From the NCBI GenBank assembly GCA_023460055.1, contig JAEWRJ010000109.1:1-9330 (forward strand): 9,330 bases of DNA, in the 5' to 3' direction. Within the stretch, counting starts at the first letter, position 1. Every line of letters begins with the position of its first letter. Shown here piece after piece: positions 1 through 5,547 of this stretch. The notes beneath the pieces are model-generated. The model saw only the letters and a list, made by a program, of their open reading frames with translations, searched no databases and had not been told where the DNA came from. A program made the position numbers and the translations under genes. This DNA is from Bacillota bacterium (GTDB lineage: Bacteria > Bacillota > Clostridia > Christensenellales > Aristaeellaceae).

Positions 1-645
1 CGCGTACATCTGGCCCAAGCCCGCAAAGGCCTCCGGGCTGTAGCGGATGCCAAAGCCGCTGTTGAGGAAGGCGTAGAGCTCGGCCACAGCATTCTGTACC
101 GCGGGGCTTTCGGGCGCTTGGTGTCTGAGCCCGCCCAGCTTCTCAAACAAGCCGTTCATGGTATCGCCCATTTTTTGTTTCTCGCTGGCGCTCATTGCGC
201 CCAGCTTGCGATTGCTTTTATCCACCGCCTCGTCGCCCCAGCGCTGACGGGCTTCCAGTTCGTAGGGATTACTTGAAAAATCAAAGCCTTTGAACTTCTC
301 TTTGTCTGTCATGGTATCTCTTCCTTTCATTGTGTCGATGCTGCGCTCCAGTGTCGCCAGCATGCCGGAGATCCGCTTCTGCTCAAAGATCAGGGCCTTC
401 TTCTGCAGATGGAAGGCCTTCTCCCTGTCAAAATCGGGGCTGTCCAGCAGATCCCCGATCGCCTTGAGGGGGAAGCCGCAGGCGCGGAACAGCAGAACCT
501 GCTGCAGGCGGTCCACCTCGCGCTCCCCGTACACCCGGTAATCGTTGTCGGGGTCACGCGCGGGGCACAGCAGCCTGATGCGGTCATAATGGTGCAGCGT
601 GCGCACGCTCACCCCGCTGATCTTCGCCAGTTCGTTGATGTTCAT
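1..645 (-). CDS. MerR-family transcriptional regulator with TipAS-type ligand-binding domain (C-terminus cut by window edge)
   Basis: The 215 visible codons stay open to position 1, so the C-terminus lies outside the window; full-length TipA-like proteins are usually about 250 residues. Residues 1-70 are a MerR winged helix-turn-helix, opening MNINELAKISGVSVRTLHHY and continuing with the wing motif NDYRVYG at 34-40. Residues about 75-108 form the dimerisation coiled coil. From residue 112 there is a TipAS-like domain (FSSNPYELEARQRWGDE, 124-140), the family that binds drugs or other hydrophobic ligands. Family knowledge: such proteins bind between the -35 and -10 boxes of a promoter with a long spacer and activate it when ligand binds. 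The ATG at 645 follows a GGGAGG ribosome binding site. A MerR-type promoter lies directly upstream, so autoregulation is likely. No cysteine cluster typical of metal sensors is seen. The ligand and any other targets are unknown. An internal in-frame start at codon 112 is discussed in the findings. Confidence 0.93.
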   Translation of the reverse strand, partial: MNINELAKISGVSVRTLHHYDRIRLLCPARDPDNDYRVYGEREVDRLQQVLLFRACGFPLKAIGDLLDSPDFDREKAFHLQKKALIFEQKRISGMLATLERSIDTMKGRDTMTDKEKFKGFDFSSNPYELEARQRWGDEAVDKSNRKLGAMSASEKQKMGDTMNGLFEKLGGLRHQAPESPAVQNAVAELYAFLNSGFGIRYSPEAFAGLGQMYA

Positions 646-669
646 GTCCGCTTCCCTCCCTTTAAAGGC

Positions 670-700
670 ATCATAAACCATGACCTAAGGTCAGGGTCAA
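670..700 (-). promoter_or_regulatory. MerR-type promoter and operator for the merR/tipA-like gene
   Basis: Read on the minus strand, TTGACC (695-700) and TATGAT (670-675) are separated by exactly 19 bp (676-694), the long spacer typical of MerR-regulated promoters. Inside the spacer is the perfect dyad TGACCT-A-AGGTCA (681-693). It extends to 677-697 with only one mismatched pair. Transcription would start near 663, about 18 nt before the ATG at 645. The geometry strongly suggests autoregulation by the adjacent MerR protein. Confidence 0.85.
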
Positions 701-733
701 GCATATTTTATATGATGAAAAGCAAGCCCTTTA

Positions 734-762
734 TGGATTCCTTGATGTGAGTATGTTATGAT
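734..762 (+). promoter_or_regulatory. Probable promoter of the rsgA-family gene
   Basis: An extended -10 (TGT then TATGAT, 754-762) lies about 50 bp before the rsgA start. A weak -35 (TGGATT, 734-739) is 17 bp further upstream. It is separate from the divergent merR promoter, so the two genes need not share control. The rest of the 646-810 intergenic region shows nothing else. Confidence 0.45.
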
Positions 763-810
763 CAGCACAGCAGAATCACGCGATGCCCTCATTCACCATG
801 GAGGATCAGA

Positions 811-1887
811 ATGAACTCAAACTTATATCAATACGGGCTTGACGACTTCTTCCTAAATGAAGCCGCATCTTACGCCGGCCTGTATCTGGCCCGCGTGACT
901 GAGCAGCACCGTGAACAATACAAAGCGGTCACGGAATCCGGCGAACTGAGCGCCCTTGTTTCGGGAAAACTGGCCTTTTACGCGGAGGGCAATGCCGGGT
1001 TTCCGGCGGTTGGCGATTGGGTGATGACCGACAGAGAAGACGACAGCAGCGGGCACGCCGTCATCCATCACATCCTGAAGCGCAAAAGCCTGTTTACCCG
1101 CAAAGCCGCGGGCCGGGAACAGATGGAGCAGGTCATCGCCGCCAACATCGATACCGTTTTTATCTGCATGTCGCTCAACCAGGATTTTAACCTCAGACGG
1201 CTCGAACGATATCTGACGATTGCGTGGGACAGCATGGCAGCCCCCGTCGTTGTCCTCACGAAATCTGATCTATGCAGGGACCCGAAACAGAAATTGATTG
1301 AAGTACAGTCTATGGCCATCGGCGCGGATGTTGTACTATGCTCCGCGGAAAACGCCGATGGTCTGGATGTTATCAGGAATTATACCCTGCCCGGAAAGAC
1401 CATCGCTTTCATCGGCTCCTCAGGCGTCGGTAAGTCAACGCTGATCAACCGCCTGATGGGTCAGGATATTCTTGATGTAAAGCAAATCCGTGAGGATGAT
1501 GATAAAGGCCGGCACACCACCACCCATCGCCAGCTGCTGCTGCTTCCGGGCGGGGGTCTGGTGATTGATACCCCCGGCATGCGCGAACTTCAGATCCTGA
1601 CAGGGGATCTTTCGAGGACCTTCGAAGATATTGAGGAGCTTGCCCTGGGCTGCAGCTATAGGAATTGCTCCCACAACAGCGAACCCGGCTGCGCCGTCAA
1701 GGCGGCGATTGAACACCAGACGCTGTCAAGGGAGCGGTTTGAGAGCTATCAGAAGCTGCGGCGCGAGATGTCCTACGACGGCTTAAACGCCCGCCAGCGG
1801 GAGAACGAAAAAATCAACCATATGTTCGGCAGCAAGGCGGAGATGAAGCAGGCGTTCAAGAGGATCAAAGAGAGCAAAAAGCGCTGA
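811..1887 (+). CDS. rsgA: Ribosome small-subunit-dependent GTPase A (RsgA/YjeQ family)
   Basis: This is a circularly permuted GTPase of 358 residues. Family knowledge: RsgA binds the 30S subunit late in its maturation, and its GTPase activity is stimulated by the ribosome. An N-terminal OB-fold region (about 20-95, including FPAVGDWV) precedes the GTPase motifs in permuted order: G4 TKSD at 150-153, G5-like SAE at 178-180, P-loop GSSGVGKST at 202-210, G2 threonines at 236-238, and G3 DTPG at 253-256. The zinc site follows as C281, C286, H288 and C294 (Cx4CxHx5C), then a C-terminal helical region. All key residues are present. The start at 811 has GGAGGA at 800-805 with a 5-nt gap. The gene stands alone, divergent from merR and ending 8 bp from the convergent proA. 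It is longer than the roughly 300-residue Bacillus type and closer to the E. coli length, so it may be a second RsgA-like paralog. Confidence 0.93.
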   Translation: MNSNLYQYGLDDFFLNEAASYAGLYLARVTEQHREQYKAVTESGELSALVSGKLAFYAEGNAGFPAVGDWVMTDREDDSSGHAVIHHILKRKSLFTRKAAGREQMEQVIAANIDTVFICMSLNQDFNLRRLERYLTIAWDSMAAPVVVLTKSDLCRDPKQKLIEVQSMAIGADVVLCSAENADGLDVIRNYTLPGKTIAFIGSSGVGKSTLINRLMGQDILDVKQIREDDDKGRHTTTHRQLLLLPGGGLVIDTPGMRELQILTGDLSRTFEDIEELALGCSYRNCSHNSEPGCAVKAAIEHQTLSRERFESYQKLRREMSYDGLNARQRENEKINHMFGSKAEMKQAFKRIKESKKR

Positions 1888-1895
1888 CAGCAAGG

Positions 1896-3131
1896 CTATC
1901 CCCTCACTTGCCCGGTTCCCTCGATCACATATTTTGTACTCGTCAGCGCCTTCACGTCCACCGGGCCGCGGCAGTGCAGCTTCTGGGTGGAGATGCCGAT
2001 CTCCGCGCCAAAGCCGAACTCGCCCCCGTCGGTGAAGCGGGTGGACGCGTTATGGTAGACCGCGGCGGCGTCCACGCTGTCCAGGAAGCGCCTGGCCGCC
2101 GCGAGATCGGCGGTGATGATGGCCTCCGAGTGCCGGGTGCCGTAGGTTTTGATATGCAAAAGGGCCTCATCCATGTCACCCACCACGCGCACCGCCATGA
2201 TCATATCATTGAACTCAGTGCCCCAGTCGCTCGCTTGCGCCGGGATCATTTCCGGCACAAGGGCTAGGGCCTGTTCATCGCCGCGCAGTTCCACGCCGCG
2301 CGCCATCAGCGCCCGCGCGATATCCGGCAGGACGCTGCCCGCGATATCCCTGTGCACCAGCAGGCACTCCGCCGCGTTGCACACGCTGGGGCGGCTGACT
2401 TTGGCATTGACCGTGACCTCCCGCGCCATATCGGCATCGGCCGCCTTATCCACATAGATATGGCAGACACCTTCGCCGGTCTGCAGCACGGGCACCGTCG
2501 CGTTATCCAGCGCCGAGCGGATCAAGCCCCTGCCGCCGCGCGGGATCAGCAGATCCACCAAGCCGCGGAGTTTCATCAGCGCCATCGCGCTCTCCCGGCT
2601 GGTATCGCCCACCAGCTGCACGCAGTCTTCCGGCAGCCCGGCCTGCTTTAAGGCCTGCCTTGCCAGCTCCGCCAAGGCGGTGTTGCTGCGGATAGACTCT
2701 TTCCCGCCGCGCAGGATGACGGCATTGCCGCTCTTTAGGCACATGGCGGCCGCGTCCAGCGTTACATTGGGCCTGGATTCATAGATCACGGCGACCACGC
2801 CAAGCGGCACCGCCACACGGCGGATAGAAAGGCCGTTGGGCCGCGTATCTTCAAACAGCACGCGGCCCAGCGGATCGGGCAGCGCCGCGATCTCCTCCAT
2901 CGCTACGGCCAAGCCTTCCAGCCGCTTTTCATTCAGCAGCAGGCGGTCCCGCATGGCGGCGCTCAGCTCCGAGGCTTCGGCCAGGTCCTTCGCGTTGGCG
3001 CTCAAAACGGCCTGCGGCTCTTCCCGCAGCATGCGCGCCATGAAGAGCAGCACCTCGTCGCGCTGTTCCAGAGAAGACAGCGCGAGCGCGCTCTCAGCCG
3101 CCTTGGCCTTTTGTCCCATCTGTTCAAGCAT
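1896..3131 (-). CDS. proA: Glutamate-5-semialdehyde dehydrogenase (gamma-glutamyl phosphate reductase)
   Basis: This 411-residue cytosolic enzyme has the normal family length. ProA reduces gamma-glutamyl phosphate with NADPH to glutamate-5-semialdehyde, the second step of proline synthesis. The aldehyde-dehydrogenase fold is clear. The cofactor region is IYESRPNVTLDAAA (116-129) followed by SGNAVILRGGKES (134-146). The catalytic cysteine is C251 within SRPSVCNAAE. The conserved C-terminal block FGFGAEIGISTQKLHCRGPV is also intact. The ATG at 3131 lies inside the end of proB, an 8-bp overlap in a different frame. Its AAGGAG ribosome binding site lies within the last proB codons, so translation is probably coupled, which suits enzymes that pass an unstable phosphate between them. 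The gene ends with TAG 8 bp from the convergent rsgA stop, and no terminator is visible between them. Confidence 0.97.
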   Translation of the reverse strand: MLEQMGQKAKAAESALALSSLEQRDEVLLFMARMLREEPQAVLSANAKDLAEASELSAAMRDRLLLNEKRLEGLAVAMEEIAALPDPLGRVLFEDTRPNGLSIRRVAVPLGVVAVIYESRPNVTLDAAAMCLKSGNAVILRGGKESIRSNTALAELARQALKQAGLPEDCVQLVGDTSRESAMALMKLRGLVDLLIPRGGRGLIRSALDNATVPVLQTGEGVCHIYVDKAADADMAREVTVNAKVSRPSVCNAAECLLVHRDIAGSVLPDIARALMARGVELRGDEQALALVPEMIPAQASDWGTEFNDMIMAVRVVGDMDEALLHIKTYGTRHSEAIITADLAAARRFLDSVDAAAVYHNASTRFTDGGEFGFGAEIGISTQKLHCRGPVDVKALTSTKYVIEGTGQVRG

Positions 3132-3915
3132 TGTTATTCACTCCTTCAAAGATGGTGCCGATATCCGCCCCCTCCAGCGCCAGGTAGAGGTTATCAGGCG
3201 GGGTGCCGTTGATGATCACAGTGCTGATGCCGCCTTCCCTTGCGATCTCAGCCGCGCGCAGCTTGGTCTCCATGCCGCCTGTGCCGAGTTTGCTGCCGGC
3301 CCCGGTGCAGGCGGCGCGAAGTTCCGGTGTGATCTCCCGCACCCTTGGGATGCGCCTGGCGTTCGGGTCGCGCCGGGGATCAGCGTCATAGAGCGCGTCG
3401 ATGTCGCTTAGAATAAACAGGGTATCGGCATTGACAAGCCGGGCCACGATGGCCGACAGGCTGTCGTTGTCGCCGTACACGATCTCCTCGACCGCGACGG
3501 CGTCGTTTTCGTTGATCACGGGGATAACGCCCATCTGGAACAGCCGGTCAAAGCAGGCGATCAGGTTGGCGCGGCGCTTTAAGTCCTCCACATCCTCGCG
3601 GGTGATCAAAAGCTGCCCCACCTTGTGGCCGTACTCGGCAAACATCTTATCGTACATAAACATCAGCTCGCACTGGCCGACGGTGGCGGCGGCCTGCTTG
3701 CCGGGCGTGTCCTTTGGCTTTTCTTTCAGGCCCAGCTTGCCCACGCCGATGCCGATGGCGCCGGATGTTACCAGCACCACCTGCTTGCCGCTGTTCATGA
3801 TATCGCTGAGCACCCGCACCAGGCGCTCCATCTCGCGGATGTTGGTGCGGCCGCCCGCGTGCGTCAGCGTGGAGGTGCCTACCTTGACCACGATGCGGCG
3901 TTTGCTGTCAGACAT
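3124..3915 (-). CDS. proB: Glutamate 5-kinase, short form lacking the PUA domain
   Basis: ProB phosphorylates glutamate with ATP to gamma-glutamyl phosphate, the committed step of proline synthesis and the usual point of proline feedback. The amino-acid-kinase domain is complete: KVGTSTLT (11-18), VTSGAIGIG (49-57), PVINENDAV (132-140), YGDNDSLSA (147-155), LSDIDALYDADPR (169-181) and GTGGMETKL (211-219). At 263 residues the protein ends right after this domain, about 100 residues short of E. coli ProB, which carries a C-terminal PUA domain. The ending runs naturally into the overlapping proA start, so this is a short natural form rather than a broken gene. The ATG at 3915 follows AAGGAGG (3921-3927) with a 5-nt gap. 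The 176 bp upstream hold a repeat cluster with no clear promoter, so proBA is probably transcribed from the promoter before DUF454. Confidence 0.96.
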   Translation of the reverse strand: MSDSKRRIVVKVGTSTLTHAGGRTNIREMERLVRVLSDIMNSGKQVVLVTSGAIGIGVGKLGLKEKPKDTPGKQAAATVGQCELMFMYDKMFAEYGHKVGQLLITREDVEDLKRRANLIACFDRLFQMGVIPVINENDAVAVEEIVYGDNDSLSAIVARLVNADTLFILSDIDALYDADPRRDPNARRIPRVREITPELRAACTGAGSKLGTGGMETKLRAAEIAREGGISTVIINGTPPDNLYLALEGADIGTIFEGVNNNA

Positions 3916-3938
3916 GTGTTCCTCCTTCTAATTGAGTG

Positions 3939-4102
3939 GGGAAGCGATGGGGGTGATAGTTGGGAAGCAATAGGGGTGACGGTTGGGAAGCAGTGGGGAA
4001 GCGGTTGAGGCTCGAAAGGACCGTACCCCGTTCCCCTATCGCTTCCCGCGGCCATAGGCCGCGCTTCCCTATAGCTTCCCCATTGCTTCCCTCACTCTTC
4101 CC
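3939..4102 (-). repeat. Cluster of GGGAAGC-based short repeats in both orientations around a GC-rich hairpin
   Basis: The heptamer GGGAAGC occurs four times on the plus strand (3939, 3962, 3985, 3996) and four times on the minus strand (plus-strand intervals 4041-4047, 4063-4069, 4074-4080, 4085-4091). The first two plus-strand units are 23 bp and the third is 22 bp (3939-3961, 3962-3984, 3985-4006). The minus-strand units at 4070-4102 have an 11-bp period, and the outermost (GGGAAGAGTGA) contains the last codon and stop of DUF454. A perfect hairpin GCGGCC-ATA-GGCCGC sits at 4048-4062. In the proB-direction transcript, 4047-4033 can pair with 3976-3962 over 15 bp with one G-U pair, and 4091-4078 with 3952-3939 over 13 of 14 positions. 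The whole forms a large branched structure ending just before the proB ribosome binding site. Its function is unknown: an attenuator, an mRNA stabiliser, a protein-binding array or a neutral minisatellite are all possible. Confidence 0.85.
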
Positions 4103-4469
4103 CCATCGTCCTGATCCCATAGATAAAATACAGCAGATGGCATACCCACACGATGCCCAGGATGATCTGCCCCAGGGGGATGCGGCGCATCATATAAAAG
4201 CCGATGCCCATCGTGAGGGTCAGGGTGAGGCTGACACGCAGCTTGGCCTTCTTCGTCATCCCGCGGCCCTTTAGGAAACTTTCCAGGTTTTCCTTGTACA
4301 TCTTTGTGTTGAGGAACCATTCGTGCAGCTGGCTGGAGCTTTTGGCAAAGCTCATTCCCGCCAGAAGCAGGAAGGGGAAGGCCGGCAGCAGCGGCATCAC
4401 CGCGCCCACAGCCCCCAGCCCCAGTCCGATGAAGCCAAGGACCAGCCAGAGCGCTTTCTTTATCGTCAA
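4092..4469 (-). CDS. DUF454 (YbaN-family) small inner-membrane protein
   Basis: This 125-residue hydrophobic protein matches the DUF454/YbaN family in length and pattern. A hydrophobic N-terminus (about 6-41) carries the family signature GAVGAVMPLLPAFPFLLLAG. A soluble segment follows with WFLNTKMYKENLESFLKGRG (51-70), then two more membrane segments at about 78-95 and 99-118. The biochemical role of this family is not established. The start is a TTG at 4469 preceded by GAGG with an 8-nt gap; no ATG or GTG lies between it and the upstream in-frame stop, so TTG is the best choice but not proven. The gene is first in an apparent transcription unit with proB and proA, 176 bp upstream of proB. 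Its final codons merge into the repeat cluster. Nothing here links it functionally to proline synthesis. Confidence 0.85.
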   Translation of the reverse strand: MTIKKALWLVLGFIGLGLGAVGAVMPLLPAFPFLLLAGMSFAKSSSQLHEWFLNTKMYKENLESFLKGRGMTKKAKLRVSLTLTLTMGIGFYMMRRIPLGQIILGIVWVCHLLYFIYGIRTMGEE

Positions 4470-4523
4470 GAACCCAACCTCGTTGTCTATTCATTGTCCG
4501 CGCATGGCGGCGCGGCCGTCCAG

Positions 4524-4561
4524 GGGGCTGAAGGGAAAAGACACTCAGGGCAAGCAGCCCC
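4524..4561 (-). other. Possible hairpin in the DUF454-proBA leader
   Basis: GGGGCTG (4524-4530) and CAGCCCC (4555-4561) are a perfect 7-bp inverted repeat separated by 24 nt. They lie in the untranslated leader of roughly 105 nt between the predicted start site near 4574 and the TTG at 4469. No T-tract follows on the minus strand, so it is not a terminator. I recognise no riboswitch or T-box. Confidence 0.35.
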
Positions 4562-4575
4562 GCGCCTTTCCCCTG

Positions 4576-4601
4576 CGGGCATCATAGCATGCCCGTTTTT
4601 T
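4576..4601 (+). terminator. Terminator-like hairpin with T-tract on the plus strand, overlapping a minus-strand promoter
   Basis: CGGGCAT-CATAGC-ATGCCCG (4576-4595) is a perfect 7-bp stem with a 6-nt loop followed by six T residues (4596-4601). This is a good intrinsic terminator shape on the plus strand, but no plus-strand gene lies upstream for 2.7 kb. It also overlaps the -10 and spacer of the DUF454 promoter. It may block antisense transcription into the upstream region, act as an operator dyad, or be incidental. Confidence 0.35.
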
Positions 4602-4609
4602 CATGTAAA
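4581..4609 (-). promoter_or_regulatory. Promoter for DUF454-proB-proA
   Basis: On the minus strand, TTTACA (4604-4609) and TATGAT (4581-4586) are 17 bp apart, with an extended -10 TGC directly before TATGAT. This is a strong housekeeping sigma-factor match. Transcription should start near 4574, about 105 nt upstream of the DUF454 start. No other convincing promoter lies between here and proB. Confidence 0.7.
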
Positions 4610-4684
4610 GGATATTGATAAAAGCGCGCGCGGGCTTAGCCTCAACGGGCAAGGCTTGCGTTTTGCTTATTTTGACCGTACCGT

Positions 4685-5146
4685 TTACCGGATGCTCTTC
4701 TTGAAATCTGCAAGCGCGAAAACCGAGGGGAACAGCTCATCCGTGCGCAGGTCGAACACAAGCGGCAGGTACTTCAGCCGGTTCCCCATGCGCTCCCCTT
4801 CCGCCGCCATCCGCCTCACTTCATCATCAAGCGGAAGGCTGAGGATAGCCGCGCGGGATGTTTCGGGCACATAGATGGTCACCCTGAAAAAGCCCTGCCA
4901 CAGGGACAACCAGAATATGGTCGTCTCCCTCTGCCCGCCCCTGGCGCCTGTCCACCGGTACAGCCCCTTCCCCAGCCACGCCTTGCCGTCGGTGTAGTAC
5001 CGCCATGCCAGCTCGATCTCCATCTCGTTAAGCTGGCTGATGAACTTCAGATAGGCATCGTTCGCTTCCCCAAGCGCCGCCGCGATCACCTCATCCGTCG
5101 GCTCCACACAGGGGTCTCTCAGCATCTGCCGCTTTGCCGTTTCCAT
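4685..5146 (-). CDS. DUF3788 family protein
   Basis: This protein of 153 residues (from the chosen start) resembles the DUF3788 family, whose function is unknown. The recognisable pattern is an N-terminal EPTDEVIAAALGE (15-27), then AWRYYTDGKAWLGKGLY (47-63), then TTIFWLSLWQGFFRVTIYV (75-93) and a charged C-terminal half. It is soluble, with no signal peptide. The reading frame extends upstream to an ATG at 5194, but a TATAAT promoter element lies inside that extension, so translation must begin at 5164 or 5146. I chose 5146 because it leaves a short leader and a weak purine-rich AAAGAAG before the ATG, and it fits the start of the family homology; 5164 would be almost leaderless. Divergent from the sugar-transport operon. 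It lies 215 bp upstream of DUF454 on the same strand with no clear terminator, so some readthrough is possible. Confidence 0.8.
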   Translation of the reverse strand: METAKRQMLRDPCVEPTDEVIAAALGEANDAYLKFISQLNEMEIELAWRYYTDGKAWLGKGLYRWTGARGGQRETTIFWLSLWQGFFRVTIYVPETSRAAILSLPLDDEVRRMAAEGERMGNRLKYLPLVFDLRTDELFPSVFALADFKKSIR

Positions 5147-5176
5147 CGCTTTAGCTTCTTTCATCTTATTTTTTCT

Positions 5177-5205
5177 ATTATACCATCTCAACATCTCTAG
5201 ATAAA
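5177..5205 (-). promoter_or_regulatory. Promoter of the DUF3788 gene
   Basis: A consensus TATAAT (5177-5182, minus strand) is preceded by TGG, making an extended -10. The -35 is weak (TTTATC, 5200-5205) at 17 bp. The predicted start is near 5170, 24 nt before the ATG at 5146. Confidence 0.6.
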
Positions 5206-5272
5206 CCTCTCATCCCTTTGATGGAAGACTGAAGGCAAGCTGCCGATCAAGAGATTTCGAAAACGTCTAAGT

Positions 5273-5302
5273 TTGACAGGGGATGTTTTATTCGTCTATA
5301 AT
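5273..5302 (+). promoter_or_regulatory. Strong promoter of the sugar ABC transporter operon
   Basis: Consensus -35 TTGACA (5273-5278) and consensus -10 TATAAT (5297-5302) are separated by 18 bp. Transcription should begin near 5309, leaving a leader of about 239 nt before the first permease. Such a strong core promoter for a catabolic transporter would normally need a repressor or leader control, but no regulator gene is in view. A perfect palindrome TTTCGAAA (5255-5262) lies just upstream and could be part of an operator. A weaker second candidate is TTGATC (5432-5437) with TAATAT (5456-5461) at 18 bp. Confidence 0.75.
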
Positions 5303-5547
5303 CAGACCATAGCGAGGAGCCGCAAGTTCCCGCGAATGTGTGCGCTCATGCCGGCGCGTTTGATCTCACCATATAGACCGACCATTGACTCCCTTGCCGG
5401 CGGATTGATCCATCCGCCGGAAGGAAGGCAGTTGATCCCCTGAACCGGGCGGCAATAATATTATACGAGCTGTTAAAACAGACCTATTGCCCATGCGGCA
5501 GTTTCATTTACCGCTGAGGCAAGCATTTCTCATGCCGGAGGAAACGC
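5303..5547 (+). other. Long leader of the transporter operon with a stable hairpin
   Basis: This stretch has no convincing gene. It contains a perfect hairpin CCGGCGGAT-TGATCC-ATCCGCCGG (5397-5420, 9-bp stem, 6-nt loop). No T-tract follows it, so it is not a simple terminator. A 10-bp AT palindrome (5455-5464) follows further on. I do not recognise a riboswitch class. The leader ends in the GGAGG ribosome binding site at 5537-5541. Confidence 0.55.

Noticed and set aside
3916..4091. A T-box or other known leader riboswitch controlling proBA
   Set aside because: No T-box consensus (AGGGUGGnACCGCG type) or terminator/antiterminator pair is visible; the region is dominated by the GGGAAGC repeats.
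3960..4274. Open frames of about 70-104 codons across the GGGAAGC repeats, on both strands
   Set aside because: They are built from low-complexity repeat translations and overlap the DUF454 end; they have no ribosome binding site or recognisable domain.
4069..4494. A 141-codon minus-strand frame starting at an ATG just upstream of DUF454
   Set aside because: It overlaps the DUF454 gene in another frame. The DUF454 product has family signature and membrane segments, while this one shows no recognisable pattern.
4611..4684. Intrinsic terminator for the DUF3788 gene on the minus strand
   Set aside because: There is a GCGCGCGC run followed by TTTT, but its arms cannot form a stem with a proper loop, and no other hairpin with a T-tract is present.
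5253..5272. A CcpA-type cre site or LacI operator at TTTCGAAAACGTCTAAG
   Set aside because: It matches the cre consensus only partly: the expected TG at the left end is CG and the right half is poor. Only the small TTTCGAAA palindrome is exact, so it is mentioned with the promoter but not called.
5336..5443. A 35-codon open frame in the transporter leader, as a possible leader peptide
   Set aside because: The nearest GAGGAG is about 16 nt before the ATG, too far to serve it, and the codon content suggests neither attenuation nor a known peptide. It also runs through the 5397-5420 hairpin.
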